From Sva-07 sp963716095 (lineage in GTDB: Bacteria; Actinomycetota; Acidimicrobiia; Acidimicrobiales; Ilumatobacteraceae): a stretch of DNA of 64,000 nt. The DNA lies in NCBI GenBank assembly GCA_963716095.1, contig CAVQSV010000015.1, positions 180,759 to 244,758 on the forward strand, in the 5' to 3' direction. Both the position numbers and the translations under genes were made by a program. Shown in pieces: positions 35,700 to 44,175 of the stretch; position 1 is the first letter of the stretch, and the number at the start of each line of letters is the position of its first letter. The notes beneath the pieces were generated by a model, which did no database searches, was not told the DNA's origin, and saw only the letters and a list, made by a program, of their open reading frames with translations.

Positions 35700-36764
35700 A
35701 TGACCGAGATGACCAGATCCCACCCACTCGACGAACTGACGCTCACCGTGGTGGTCGACAACGAGACCGACACGTTGTCGAGCATCGACAGTGGTGTGCC
35801 GCAACTGCCCGAGGTGGCGTCGCATCTCGCGCGACGCCCGGCAACCCGGCAGCACGCCGACCACGACTGCGTCACCGTGTTCGATCACCTGTGCGTGGCC
35901 TGCCACGGGCTGTCCGTGCTGGTCACCGGGCGGATCGGGGCCGACACCCGCACGATGCTGTTCGACGTCGGCCCGTATGGCGACGTGTGGATCGACAACG
36001 CCGACCGACTGGGCGTCGACCTCGCCTCCATCGACACGGTGTTCTTGTCGCATTGGCACTGGGACCACAGCGGCGGTCTCCCGGCAGCGGTCGAGGCGAT
36101 CACCTCGGCGCGGCGGCGCGCGGGCAACGACGACCCGGTGATCGTCGACGTGCACCCTGATCGGCCCGACCAGCGCGGCATCCAGTCGCCCGGTGGCACG
36201 TTCGTGATGTTGCCGCAAGAACCGACGCTCGATGCGCTCGCTGCTTCGGGCGGGCGTGTCGAGCAACACGGCGACGACCACCTGCTCGCCGACGGCTTCT
36301 TCCTCGGCAGCGGGGCGATCGCGCGGGTCACGTCGTACGAAGCCGGTCTCGTCGGCCACCACTCGTTTCGTTTCGGTGCCGGCCCGGACGGTGACGATCT
36401 CGTCAACGCGGATCCGCTGATCATGGACGAGCGTTTCCTTGCCGCCGAGGTGCGGGGTCGGGGCGTCACCGTGCTGTCGGCGTGTTCGCACGCGGGCATC
36501 GTCAACGCCTGCCTGGGAGCACAGGACCGATTTCCGGGGTCGCCCATCGACGTGGTGCTCGGCGGCTATCACCTGGCCGGCGGGCCGATGGAGCCTCGGA
36601 TCCAGCCGACCGTCGACGATCTCGACACCTTGATCCGTCCCCGAATCGTCGCGCCTGGCCACTGCACCGGGTGGCGGGCGAAGGCCGCGCTGGCCGACCG
36701 GTTCACCCCCGGGCGATACGGCCCGTCGGTGGTCGGCACGTCCTACGTCCTGCGAGCGGAGTGA
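35700..36764 (+). CDS. MBL-fold metallohydrolase (RFA-P-synthase-like subfamily)
   Basis: This metallo-beta-lactamase-fold protein has ~354 residues and a GGAGG-type site right before the ATG at 35700. It has the metal motif SHWHWDHSGGLP (H-x-H-x-D-H). Further ligand segments are VLSACSHAGIVNACLGAQDR and VLGGYHLAGGP, and the ending RIVAPGHCTGWRAKAALADR. This order and the SACSHAG motif match the subfamily annotated as 7,8-dihydropterin-6-methyl-4-(ribofuranosyl)aminobenzene-phosphate synthase-like. That archaeal pathway is unlikely here, so the real substrate is open. No signal peptide is evident. It stands alone. Confidence 0.85.
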   Translation: MTEMTRSHPLDELTLTVVVDNETDTLSSIDSGVPQLPEVASHLARRPATRQHADHDCVTVFDHLCVACHGLSVLVTGRIGADTRTMLFDVGPYGDVWIDNADRLGVDLASIDTVFLSHWHWDHSGGLPAAVEAITSARRRAGNDDPVIVDVHPDRPDQRGIQSPGGTFVMLPQEPTLDALAASGGRVEQHGDDHLLADGFFLGSGAIARVTSYEAGLVGHHSFRFGAGPDGDDLVNADPLIMDERFLAAEVRGRGVTVLSACSHAGIVNACLGAQDRFPGSPIDVVLGGYHLAGGPMEPRIQPTVDDLDTLIRPRIVAPGHCTGWRAKAALADRFTPGRYGPSVVGTSYVLRAE

Positions 36765-36837
36765 GCTCGCCGAGGCACTCGCCGTAGCCGGTCCATGCGG
36801 TTGGCGACCGCACCGACGAGTCGGCGAGACTGCCTGG

Positions 36838-37755
36838 ATGGCGACCCCTCAAGCGGGCATCTTTGCCCTCGGCACCCGAACCCACCACCACCTCGAATTC
36901 GACGCTCACCCCGATGCCGACATGTCCGCCGTTGCAGCGGCTGTCGAGCAACTCCGCGAACCACACGTGACCGCCGGTGGGAACAACATCGTGGTCGGGT
37001 TCGGAGCAGACCTCTGGCGTCGCCTGAGCGCGTCGCCACCTGCCGACCTCGGATCGTTCGAACCGATCGACGGGCTCGACGGGCATGCGGCGCCGAGCAC
37101 CCAGCACGACATCTGGGTGTGGATCCACGGGACGGGAAACGACGTCGTCCTCGATACCGCCACCGCGGTCTGTGCGGTGCTCGCGCCGGTCGCCGATCTC
37201 GCCGATGAGACCGAGTGCTTCGTTTACCACGACAGTCGCGATCTCACGGGGTTCGTCGACGGCACCGAGAACCCCGGACCCAGCGATGCCGCTCGCGTTG
37301 CCTCGATCGCCGGTGGGCGCCCGGGTGCTGGCGGGTCGCACGTGATCGCCCAGCGCTGGGTCCACGACCTCGAGAGCTTCAACGACCTCGACGTGGCCCA
37401 GCAGCAGGAGGTCTTCGGGCGCACCAAGCCCGACAGCGTCGCGCTGCCGCGCGACGAGCGGCCGGTCGACGCACACATCATGCGTGCCGAGTTGCTCGAC
37501 GACGACGGCGATGAGCGCCAGATCTATCGGCGGAGTGTTCCGTGCGGGAATGCAGCGGAGCAAGGCCTCTACTTCCTCGGATTCAGTTGCGAGCGCGACC
37601 GCTTCGACGGGATGCTGGCGCGCATGTTCGGCACCAGCGGCGACGGCGTGCACGATCATCTGCTCGACTTCAGCCAGGCGGTCACCGGGTCGTACTACTT
37701 CGCTCCGAGTGTCGAAGACCTGACCGCCGTGTCCGCCAGCGCATCTCAGAGCTGA
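36838..37755 (+). CDS. DyP-type peroxidase
   Basis: This haem peroxidase of the dye-decolorising family has 305 residues. The defining GxxDG-type motif is LTGFVDGTENPGPSDA, with the catalytic Asp. The proximal haem region lies further on around FSCERDRFDGMLARMFG and GVHDHLLDFSQAVTGSYYFA. The N-terminal ferredoxin-like half starts PQAGIFALGTRTHHHLEF. No signal peptide or twin-arginine motif is seen, so it is cytosolic, possibly an encapsulin cargo, although no encapsulin gene is visible here. A VOC-family gene starts 11 bases downstream. Confidence 0.92.
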   Translation: MATPQAGIFALGTRTHHHLEFDAHPDADMSAVAAAVEQLREPHVTAGGNNIVVGFGADLWRRLSASPPADLGSFEPIDGLDGHAAPSTQHDIWVWIHGTGNDVVLDTATAVCAVLAPVADLADETECFVYHDSRDLTGFVDGTENPGPSDAARVASIAGGRPGAGGSHVIAQRWVHDLESFNDLDVAQQQEVFGRTKPDSVALPRDERPVDAHIMRAELLDDDGDERQIYRRSVPCGNAAEQGLYFLGFSCERDRFDGMLARMFGTSGDGVHDHLLDFSQAVTGSYYFAPSVEDLTAVSASASQS

Positions 37756-37766
37756 CACACTCGGCC

Positions 37767-38162
37767 ATGGCCAGCGTGCGAGTGACCGAGTTCGATCATC
37801 TGGTGCTCCGCTGCGCCGACGTCGAGCAAACGCTCGCCTGGTACATCGAGCGGCTCGGTCTGGCGCCTGACCGTGTCGACGAGTGGCGTCGGGGCGAGGT
37901 GCCGTTCCCGTCGGTACGCGTCAACGCCGACACGATCATCGACCTGATCCCCGCAACCGGCCCGACCGGTGAGCTCGACCGCCCCGACCGCCTCGACCAC
38001 ATCTGCCTCGTCATCGACGTGACGGATCTCGCCGTGCTCGCTGCGTCGGGCGAGTTCGACGTCGTTCAGGGTCCGGTCCGCCGATCTGGAGCCCGCGGGG
38101 AAGGCACGTCGGTGTACGTGCGCGACCCAGACGGCCTCGTCGTCGAACTCCGCCACTACTGA
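37767..38162 (+). CDS. VOC-superfamily (glyoxalase/dioxygenase-fold) protein
   Basis: The 131-residue single-module VOC protein has the beta-alpha-beta-beta-beta pattern: VTEFDHLVLRCADVEQTLAW YIERLGL, PSVRVNADTIIDLIPA, RLDHICLVIDVTDL and a closing VYVRDPDGLVVELRHY. Metal ligands of such proteins correspond to His of FDHLVL, His of LDHICL and Glu of VELRHY, all present. It could be a lactoylglutathione-lyase relative, an epimerase or a resistance protein. It is probably cotranscribed with the DyP peroxidase. Confidence 0.85.
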   Translation: MASVRVTEFDHLVLRCADVEQTLAWYIERLGLAPDRVDEWRRGEVPFPSVRVNADTIIDLIPATGPTGELDRPDRLDHICLVIDVTDLAVLAASGEFDVVQGPVRRSGARGEGTSVYVRDPDGLVVELRHY

Positions 38163-38188
38163 ACTCGATCCCGTCGAACGCCTCCGAT

Positions 38189-38230
38189 GCGATGAGCGAA
38201 CCCACCACATCGGCGGGTGTGGCTCATCGC
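38189..38230. terminator. Hairpin between convergent VOC and hydrolase genes
   Basis: Arms GCGATGAGC (38189-38197) and GCTCATCGC (38222-38230) are perfect complements, with further partial pairing of ACCC and GGGT inside. It sits exactly in the gap between two convergent stop codons (38162 and 38234). The same arm sequence occurs at 61936-61977. Confidence 0.6.
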
Positions 38231-38233
38231 TCG

Positions 38234-38929
38234 TCAGGCGTCGAGGCCGGACACGAACTCGGCGATCAGTCCGGCGACCTCCGCGGCGTGGGTGTCCTCG
38301 TGCATCGAGTGGCCGCCACCGTCGACGACCGCCAGGCGAGCGTCGGGCATCTTGCGTTCGAGGTACTGGCCGGAGCCCGTGTACTCGGGTCGGTCGTCGC
38401 CTCCTGCGAGCACGAGCGTTGGTGTGGCCATCTCGGCGAGGCGGTCCATCACGATCGAGTCCGCCTGCAGGTTCATGGTGGTCACCTGCTCGGGGACGCC
38501 GAACCGGTGAGCGTTTCGACGCGACATGTCGTTCCACGCCGCGCGCTTGTCCGGATCTCGGAATCCCGGGCCGGTGTTGAGCACGACGATCGCACGTACG
38601 ACACCTGGGCGGGTCGCCGCATGGGCCAACGCCAGGTACCCGCCGAGTGAGTGTCCAACGAGCACCGCCGGTGCGTCGATGTCGGAGCGGAGGTCGGCCA
38701 GCACGTCGTCGAGGTCGGCAAGCGCACGGTCTCGCAGGTACTCGTCGGGATCGTCGAGGACGGGCGACTCACCGTGACCGAGCAGATCGACGGCGACCGT
38801 GGTGAAGCGGTCGGCGAGCAGTGCGGTGCAGTGATCCCAGGTGGCCGCCGAGGTGCCCATGCCGTGCACGAACACGATCGGTGGACCGTCGCCCCGGCGG
38901 ATGGTGTGCAGGCGAGTCGGCACGCTCAC
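38234..38929 (-). CDS. Alpha/beta hydrolase (serine type)
   Basis: This 231-residue alpha/beta-fold hydrolase has the oxyanion segment PPIVFVHGMGTSAATWDHCT, DLLGHGESPVLDD, the nucleophile elbow AVLVGHSLGGYLALAHA (Ser), an acid around VLAGGDDRPEYTG and the catalytic His in VVDGGGHSMHED. The GTG start at 38929 overlaps the panB stop codon (GTGA), so it is translationally coupled to panB; a second GTG two codons later is possible. The coupling suggests a link with pantothenate/CoA synthesis, but similar hydrolases have very varied substrates. Confidence 0.87.
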   Translation of the reverse strand: MSVPTRLHTIRRGDGPPIVFVHGMGTSAATWDHCTALLADRFTTVAVDLLGHGESPVLDDPDEYLRDRALADLDDVLADLRSDIDAPAVLVGHSLGGYLALAHAATRPGVVRAIVVLNTGPGFRDPDKRAAWNDMSRRNAHRFGVPEQVTTMNLQADSIVMDRLAEMATPTLVLAGGDDRPEYTGSGQYLERKMPDARLAVVDGGGHSMHEDTHAAEVAGLIAEFVSGLDA

Positions 38930-39774
38930 TCGCCGTATTCGTGCTCGATCGAGGGGTACTCGCCGGACTCGACGTCCTCGCGGAACGAGACCGCTGCATC
39001 GAGCAGCGTCTGGCCGATCGATGCGTACTGCTTGACGAACTTGGGGATGCGGCCTCGAGTGAAACCTGCCCAGTCGCTCCACACCAGCAGCTGCCCGTCG
39101 CATTCGGGCCCGGCGCCGACCGAGATCGTCGGGATCGTCAACTCCTTGGTGACCTGGCCGGCGACGGCCGACGGGACCATCTCGAGCACGACTGCGAATG
39201 CACCTGCCTCCTCGACGGCGTGTGCATCAGCGAGCAGTTGCTCGGCTCCGTCGCCGCGCCCTTGGATGATGTGGCCGCCGAGTCCGTGTTCGCTCTGCGG
39301 CGTGAACCCGATGTGGGCCATCACCGGGATGCCGGCACGCACGATGCGTTTGATCTGCTTGGCGCTGCGGACACCACCTTCGAGCTTGACGGCGTGGGCG
39401 CCGGTCTCCTTCATGAACCGGATCGCCGTCGAGAGCGCCTCGTCGGGGCCGTTCTCGTAGGACCCGAACGGCATGTCGGCGATCACGAGGGCCCGCTTGG
39501 CGCCCCGGACGACGGCACCGGTCAGGGGGATGAGTTCGTCGACGGTGACCGGGATGGTGGTGTCGTAGCCGAACACCGTGTTGCCGGCGGAATCACCGAC
39601 GAGCAGGAAGTCGATGCCGGCATCGTCGAAGATCGATGCCGAGAGGTAGTCGTAGCTCGTCAGCCCGGTGATCTTGATGCCCTGTTCCTTGGCCCGCTGG
39701 AAGTGGCGGGTCCGCACACGTTTCAGGGCAGGGTCGGCCTGGCCGGCCCCGTAGGGCCGCTGTTCGTCGGTCAC
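38926..39774 (-). CDS. panB: 3-methyl-2-oxobutanoate hydroxymethyltransferase
   Basis: PanB makes ketopantoate from 2-oxoisovalerate and methylene-THF, the first committed step of pantothenate and CoA synthesis. The 282-residue protein has ITGLTSYDYLSASIFDDAGI, FLLVGDSAGNTVFGYDTTIP (Mg-binding Asp), ALVIADMPFGSYE, MKETGAHAVKLEGG, IPVMAHIGFTPQSEHGLGGH and the catalytic Glu region VVLEMVPSAVA, then TISVGAGPECDGQLLVWSDW. It is followed by a coupled hydrolase gene. panC and panD are not in the window. Confidence 0.96.
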   Translation of the reverse strand: MTDEQRPYGAGQADPALKRVRTRHFQRAKEQGIKITGLTSYDYLSASIFDDAGIDFLLVGDSAGNTVFGYDTTIPVTVDELIPLTGAVVRGAKRALVIADMPFGSYENGPDEALSTAIRFMKETGAHAVKLEGGVRSAKQIKRIVRAGIPVMAHIGFTPQSEHGLGGHIIQGRGDGAEQLLADAHAVEEAGAFAVVLEMVPSAVAGQVTKELTIPTISVGAGPECDGQLLVWSDWAGFTRGRIPKFVKQYASIGQTLLDAAVSFREDVESGEYPSIEHEYGE

Positions 39775-39869
39775 GCGCCCACCGTAGACCGTGCGGTCCG
39801 ACCACCCAAGCGACGGTCGTGATCCGTCGACTCGAGCTGTCGGTCGAGGTCAGTGATCGGTGCGGTCCG

Positions 39870-40610
39870 TCAGCTGAGGGCTCGATCCCAGGGAATCGGG
39901 GGAAGCTCGTCGACTGCGGCGAGGAGATGCTGCACGAACAGCTCCTGGATCTCGATGAGGTACTCGGACGTCGGCTCGATGCGGTGCTCGTCGAAGGCGA
40001 GGGCGCCGTTGCGATACACGGCGAGGTCGTAGGGCGGGCCGACGGACAGGTTCGCCCGGGTGGTGCTCAGCATCGACCCGAGGGCGATCTTGATCGCCTG
40101 ATCGAGGTCGACCCGGGCGTGGACCGCGAGCTCCAGCCAGAACTTGCCGAACTTGGTTTCGCCGATCTGCAGGAACGGTCGGGTGTTCGACGCTCGGATG
40201 TAGTTGCCCTCCGGGTACACGAGGAAGATCTCGGGTCGTTCGCCCTCGATCTGGCCGCCGAGTATGAACGTCGCCGTCCCATCGGCGCCCGAACCAGCCA
40301 GCGCTTCGCGATGGCTCTCGACCACCTCGCGGCTGATCCGGCCGACATAGAGCGCTGCTTCGAAGAGGTGATCGACCGTCGCGAGTGTCTCGCGCCCATC
40401 GGTGGTGGCGAGATCTCGCTCGATCCGGTCGAGCACCTCCTGCGTGGTGGCCAGGTTGCCGGCGGACTGGATCGAGAACGCCCGGTCGGGCGCGGGTTGC
40501 AGGACGTGGAGCTTGCGATAGACGCTGATGTTGTCGATCCCCACGTTGGTGCGGGTGTCCGACAGGAAGATCAGTCCCTCGTCGAGGCGCATCGCGAGGC
40601 AGTAGGTCAT
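39870..40610 (-). CDS. Anbu-type (ancestral beta-subunit) proteasome-like peptidase
   Basis: This 246-residue N-terminal-nucleophile protein starts MTYCLAMRLDEGLIFLSDTR TN. After removal of Met, Thr1 is the expected nucleophile, Asp17 matches proteasomal Asp17, and Lys32 is close to the usual Lys33. The later GADGTATFILGGQIEGERPE and FGKFWLELAVHARVDLDQAI segments are typical of Anbu/BPH. Anbu assembles into helical or ring-like self-compartmentalising particles. The partner genes often found with it (ATP-grasp, alpha-E, transglutaminase-like) are not nearby; PepF lies immediately upstream, 6 bases away, so two peptidases form one unit. Confidence 0.85.
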   Translation of the reverse strand: MTYCLAMRLDEGLIFLSDTRTNVGIDNISVYRKLHVLQPAPDRAFSIQSAGNLATTQEVLDRIERDLATTDGRETLATVDHLFEAALYVGRISREVVESHREALAGSGADGTATFILGGQIEGERPEIFLVYPEGNYIRASNTRPFLQIGETKFGKFWLELAVHARVDLDQAIKIALGSMLSTTRANLSVGPPYDLAVYRNGALAFDEHRIEPTSEYLIEIQELFVQHLLAAVDELPPIPWDRALS

Positions 40611-40616
40611 CGCCGG

Positions 40617-42434
40617 TCAGATCCGACCGGCTGCGCGGGCGGCATCCTCGGCGGCGGTCAACTGCCCCTCGACGATGGCGAGTCCGTTGCTCCAGAAGCT
40701 GGGATCGGCCAGATCGCAGCCGACGATGCGTGCCAGGTTCTCGGGGGTGTCCGAGCCGCCGGCTCGGAGCAGATCGAGATAGGCGGGCACGAATGCGTCG
40801 CCCTGTTCGCGGTACTGGGCGTACACCGACAACGCCAGCAGCTGACCGTAGGCATAGGCGTAGACGTAGCCGGGTGATCCCATGAAGTGGGGCACGTAGC
40901 TCCACCAGTTGCGGTAGCCGTCGGTGATCTCGACGGAGTCGCCGAGCATCGCCTGCTGACTCTCTGCCCAGAGGTCGCCGAAGCGTTCGACGCTGAGCTC
41001 ACCTTCGTCGCGGCGGGCGGTGTGCACGGCATGCTCGAACCGGTTCATCGCGATCTGGCGGAACACCGTGGCGATCGAGTCCTCGAGCGACGACGCCAGC
41101 AGTGCGAAGCGTTCGTTGGGGTCGTCGATCATCGACAGCAGCCGGTTGCTCGTGACGGTCTCGCCGAACACCGACGCCGTCTCGGCCAGCGTCAGCGGGG
41201 TGCTCTGATGGAAGATGCCCTGCTCGCGCGCCAGGTAGAAGTGCACGCCATGGCCGAGTTCGTGGGCCAGGGTGGCCACGTCGCGGGTCTTCGAGGTCCA
41301 GTTGAGCAGCACGTAGGGGTGATGGTCGGGCGACACGCCCGCAGCGAAGGCGCCGCCGCGTTTGCCTGGGCGCACCGGGGCGTCGATCCACGACTCGTCG
41401 ATGAACCGGTCGACGATCCCGGCGAGTTCCGGCGAGAACGAGGCGTAGGCATCGCGGACGATCTGGGTGCCCTCGGCCCAGCCGATGTCGCGGTCGGCGG
41501 TGGCCACCGAGGCCATCCGGTCGTAGTCGGCCAGCTTGTCGAGGCCGAGCACCTTGGCTTTGAGGGTGTACCAGCGCTGAGCGATCGAGTAGTTGTCGAC
41601 CACTGCGTCGACGAGCGCCTGCACCGATTCGTCCGAGGCCTCATTGGCCAGGTTGCGCGACGAGACCCATGAGGGATAGCCGCGAAGACGATCGTCGATC
41701 GCCTTGTCGTGGAGCAACGTGTTGAAGACGTACGCGCGGGTGCGCAGGCCCGGTTCGAGCCCTGCCGTGACGGCGGTGGCGAGCTGCTGGCGAACCGAGC
41801 GATCGGGGTGCTGCATCATCGCCAAGCCCTGCATGAGCGGCATGCCGGCGCCGCCGAGATCGTCGGGAAGATCGACGGTGATCGCCGAGGTCAACTCGTC
41901 GAACAGTCGCACCCACGCACCGAAGCCGGTCTGGCTCTTCTCCGCGACGATGGTCTCCTCGGATTCGCTGAGCAGGTATGGCCGGCTGAGGCGAAGATTG
42001 TCGAGGTGGTGTCGGCAGAAGTCGAGACGGGGGTCGGCGAGCACGGTGGCCACATGGTCGTCGCCGGCGGCTGCCCACTCGAGATCGAAGAAGATCAGCT
42101 TGGTGCCGATCGCAGTGGAGCGTTCCTGCGCAGCTGCCATGGCAGCACCTCGGGCCGGGTCGTCCGTTGCCGTCGAGAACGCAAGCATCGCGTGGTAGCT
42201 GGCCCGAGACATCAGGTCGTGGAGTTCGGCCATCGTCTGCATTGCGGCGGCGAGTTCGCCGGCGTCGAGGTCGGCGACCCGTCCGCGCAGGTCGGTCAGC
42301 GAGTCGGCGATCGTGTCGGCCCGGTCGAACAGCTCCGCCGGCGTCGCGCCGTCGGGCAAGATGCTGTCGATGTCCCAGGCCACATCGGCCGCAGTGAGGT
42401 CGGCAGTGTCGGTCGTGCTGTCGTCGACGGTCAT
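40617..42434 (-). CDS. pepF: Oligoendopeptidase F (M3 family)
   Basis: This zinc oligopeptidase has 605 residues. The active site reads VATLAHELGHGVHFYLAREQ (HExxH), with the third ligand Glu in PLTLAETASVFGETVTSNRL. Upstream landmarks of PepF-type enzymes are ISRASYHAMLAFSTATDDPA-like helices and the KRGGAFAAGVSPDHHPYVLL NW segment. The ending YSYVPHFM-like WWSYVPHFMGSPGYVYAYAY is also characteristic. It has no signal peptide and degrades cytosolic oligopeptides. The Anbu gene follows by 6 bases. Confidence 0.94.
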   Translation of the reverse strand: MTVDDSTTDTADLTAADVAWDIDSILPDGATPAELFDRADTIADSLTDLRGRVADLDAGELAAAMQTMAELHDLMSRASYHAMLAFSTATDDPARGAAMAAAQERSTAIGTKLIFFDLEWAAAGDDHVATVLADPRLDFCRHHLDNLRLSRPYLLSESEETIVAEKSQTGFGAWVRLFDELTSAITVDLPDDLGGAGMPLMQGLAMMQHPDRSVRQQLATAVTAGLEPGLRTRAYVFNTLLHDKAIDDRLRGYPSWVSSRNLANEASDESVQALVDAVVDNYSIAQRWYTLKAKVLGLDKLADYDRMASVATADRDIGWAEGTQIVRDAYASFSPELAGIVDRFIDESWIDAPVRPGKRGGAFAAGVSPDHHPYVLLNWTSKTRDVATLAHELGHGVHFYLAREQGIFHQSTPLTLAETASVFGETVTSNRLLSMIDDPNERFALLASSLEDSIATVFRQIAMNRFEHAVHTARRDEGELSVERFGDLWAESQQAMLGDSVEITDGYRNWWSYVPHFMGSPGYVYAYAYGQLLALSVYAQYREQGDAFVPAYLDLLRAGGSDTPENLARIVGCDLADPSFWSNGLAIVEGQLTAAEDAARAAGRI

Positions 42435-42496
42435 GGCAGGAGTCTGCCCGACGGGTCGTCCACGCGCACCCTGGAACTCGTGGTTGGTCGCAGCGC

Positions 42497-42527
42497 GTTA
42501 CTCGTGGTGTCTGACACCATGTGTAAC
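42497..42527. repeat. Palindromic repeat, family copy 3
   Basis: The arms surround a central T at 42512 with the invariant core TGGTGTC-T-GACACCA and ends GTTAC/GTAAC. Of the three variable pairs one is C-G, one a G-T wobble and one a T-T mismatch. The stop codon of the aquaporin gene (42498-42500) lies within it. The PepF start is on the other side. Confidence 0.85.
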
Positions 42528-43256
42528 AGGGTCGTCGTGGGGGAGGACGACACGATCGGCGACGTCGTCCATGTCCGGATGCATCACTCGGATCAGGGCA
42601 ATCGCCAGGGCGACCGCCACCAACTGGGCCGCGATGAACGCCGGCGCATCGGCTGGACGGATACCGGCGAACGTGTCGGAGAACATCCGTGCCACGGTGA
42701 CGGCAGGGTTCGCGAAGCTCGTCGACGAGGTGAAGTAGTAGGCGCCGGCGATGTAGCCGCCGACGGCGAACGCGACGACCGACGATCGGCCGGAGCGGAC
42801 CACGCCGAAGATCACCAACAACAACCCGAGCGTGGCGACGCCTTCGGCGAACGCGAGGTTGATCGACGAGCGATCCTTCGTCGACCACTCGACGGCATCG
42901 AGATCGAACATGATGTTGGCGACGATCACCCCGAACACGCCGCCAGCGGTCTGCGCTGCGATGTACCAGACCGTGGTCGGGGTGTCGATGCCGTGGAACC
43001 AGCGGTCGGTGAGCGTGACCGCAGGATTGAAGTGAGCTCCCGACACCGCGCCGATTGCCAAGATCAGCGCCACGAGCACTCCAGCGGTGGCGAACGCGTT
43101 CTGGAGGAGTTGCAGGCCCACGTCGTCGGTGAGACTCTCGGCCATGATGCCCGATCCGACGACCGCGGCAAGGAGAAACGCCGTGCCGACGAACTCGCCG
43201 GTCAGCCGCCGGACGTCCGGCGCCCAGCGATGGTCGGAGTGGTGCCGGTCGGTCAC
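42498..43256 (-). CDS. Aquaporin-family channel in the ars operon (AqpS-like, putative arsenite channel)
   Basis: This MIP-family channel has ~252 residues. Both NPA half-helices are present (GAHFNPAVTLTD and SFANPAVTVARMF) within six membrane segments (FVGTAFLLAAVVGSGIMAES, GVLVALILAIGAVSG, VWYIAAQTAGGVFGVIVANI, ATLGLLLVIFGVV, VVAFAVGGYIAGAYYF, APAFIAAQLVAVALAIALI). The GTG start overlaps the arsC stop codon (GTGA). In Sinorhizobium meliloti the aquaglyceroporin AqpS in an ars operon lets arsenite made by ArsC leave the cell; no ArsB or Acr3 pump is present here, so the same job is likely. Its stop codon sits in a palindromic repeat. Confidence 0.88.
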   Translation of the reverse strand: MTDRHHSDHRWAPDVRRLTGEFVGTAFLLAAVVGSGIMAESLTDDVGLQLLQNAFATAGVLVALILAIGAVSGAHFNPAVTLTDRWFHGIDTPTTVWYIAAQTAGGVFGVIVANIMFDLDAVEWSTKDRSSINLAFAEGVATLGLLLVIFGVVRSGRSSVVAFAVGGYIAGAYYFTSSTSFANPAVTVARMFSDTFAGIRPADAPAFIAAQLVAVALAIALIRVMHPDMDDVADRVVLPHDDPVTHGVRHHE

Positions 43257-43660
43257 CCGATGCCCAAGCTGTCGATCAGCTGGTCGACTCGGTCTCGGAT
43301 CTCGTCGCGAACGGTTCGGACGAACTCGACCGGTTGTCCTGCGGGGTCGGTGAGCTCCCAGTCCTCGTAGCGCTTGCCGGGATAGACCGGACAGACGTCG
43401 CCGCAGCCCATCGTGATCACCACGTCGGCGTCGCGGGCGTGCTCGTCGGTCCACCGTTGCGGCTGTTCACCGGCGATGTCGATGCCGGCCTCGGCCATGG
43501 CGGCGACAGCGGCAGCGTTGACCTGATCGGCGGGTTCGGAGCCGCCGGAGAACACCTCGACGCGTTCGCCCGCCAGGTGCCGCAGCCAGCCGGCGGCCAT
43601 CTGCGATCGGCCGGCGTTGTGGACGCAGAGAAACAGCACGGCGGGGCGTTGGTCGGTCAT
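43253..43660 (-). CDS. arsC: Arsenate reductase, thioredoxin-coupled low-molecular-weight phosphatase type
   Basis: ArsC reduces arsenate to arsenite. The 135-residue protein has the P-loop VLFLCVHNAGRSQMA (CX5R) with Cys12. Two further Cys residues lie in TMGCGDVCPVYPG (Cys86 and Cys90), matching the three-cysteine relay of the thioredoxin-dependent class. The general-acid region is KRYEDWELTDPAGQ. The ATG at 43660 overlaps the arsR stop codon and the end overlaps the aquaporin start, so the three genes form a tightly coupled operon. Confidence 0.94.
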   Translation of the reverse strand: MTDQRPAVLFLCVHNAGRSQMAAGWLRHLAGERVEVFSGGSEPADQVNAAAVAAMAEAGIDIAGEQPQRWTDEHARDADVVITMGCGDVCPVYPGKRYEDWELTDPAGQPVEFVRTVRDEIRDRVDQLIDSLGIG

Positions 43661-44107
43661 CGCGAGGTCCGTTCGGCCGAGGCGGGATCTGCAATGTGAT
43701 CCGAGGGGCGGGCCGTGGTGTGATCGTGGGCGACGCCTGGAGGTGGAGCGAGCAGTGCACTGAGTTCGCCGAGGCGTTCGGCGGCGGAGGCGGAACCACG
43801 CCCACTTGCCTCGCTGTTCGCGATCGAGCAGGCCGGCGTTGACCAGCAGCGTGAGGTGATGACTGATGGTTGGCTGGCTGCGATCGAGCGATTCGGGGAG
43901 ATCGCAGGCGCACACCTCGCCGGTGGGGGAGGTGGCGATGATCGAGACGAGGCGGAGACGCACGGGATCGGCGAGTGCCTTGAGCGCAGCGGCGAGTTCG
44001 GTCGCTTCCACGTCGGTGAGCGCATCGCCGCTGACCGAGCCGCAACACGTGGCGGTCACACCGGTCGTGGTGCTGGCACCGGTTTCGATTTTCATATCGA
44101 CGTTCAT
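43657..44107 (-). CDS. arsR: ArsR/SmtB-family arsenic repressor (one frameshift near the C-terminus)
   Basis: This winged-helix repressor has LAAALKALADPVRLRLVSII, the arsenite-binding GEVCACDLPESL (Cys66 and Cys68) and the recognition helix SQPTISHHLTLLVNAGLLDR. It also has an N-terminal Cys-Cys pair (TATCCGS). Near 43793 the frame changes: the ATG frame runs into Arg-rich nonsense and reads on into arsC, while the neighbouring frame gives AAERLGELSALLAPPPGVAH and stops at 43657 in an ATGA overlap with arsC. I take the latter as the true end. As sequenced, the gene reads as a 284-residue ArsR-ArsC fusion. It diverges from arsI. Confidence 0.85.
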
Positions 44108-44124
44108 CGATTGGAGATGATAAC

Positions 44125-44144
44125 GTATCGATGATCATCAATAC
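44125..44144. promoter_or_regulatory. Near-perfect 20-base palindrome, candidate ArsR operator
   Basis: GTATcGATGATCATCaATAC reads the same on both strands except for one pair. It lies in the 68-base gap between the divergent arsR and arsI starts and covers the expected promoter zone of both. AT-rich dyads of this kind are typical ArsR/SmtB operators, so binding here would repress both directions until arsenite is present. Confidence 0.6.
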
Positions 44145-44175
44145 AACTCATCACGACAACGCTCGGAGGAACGCC

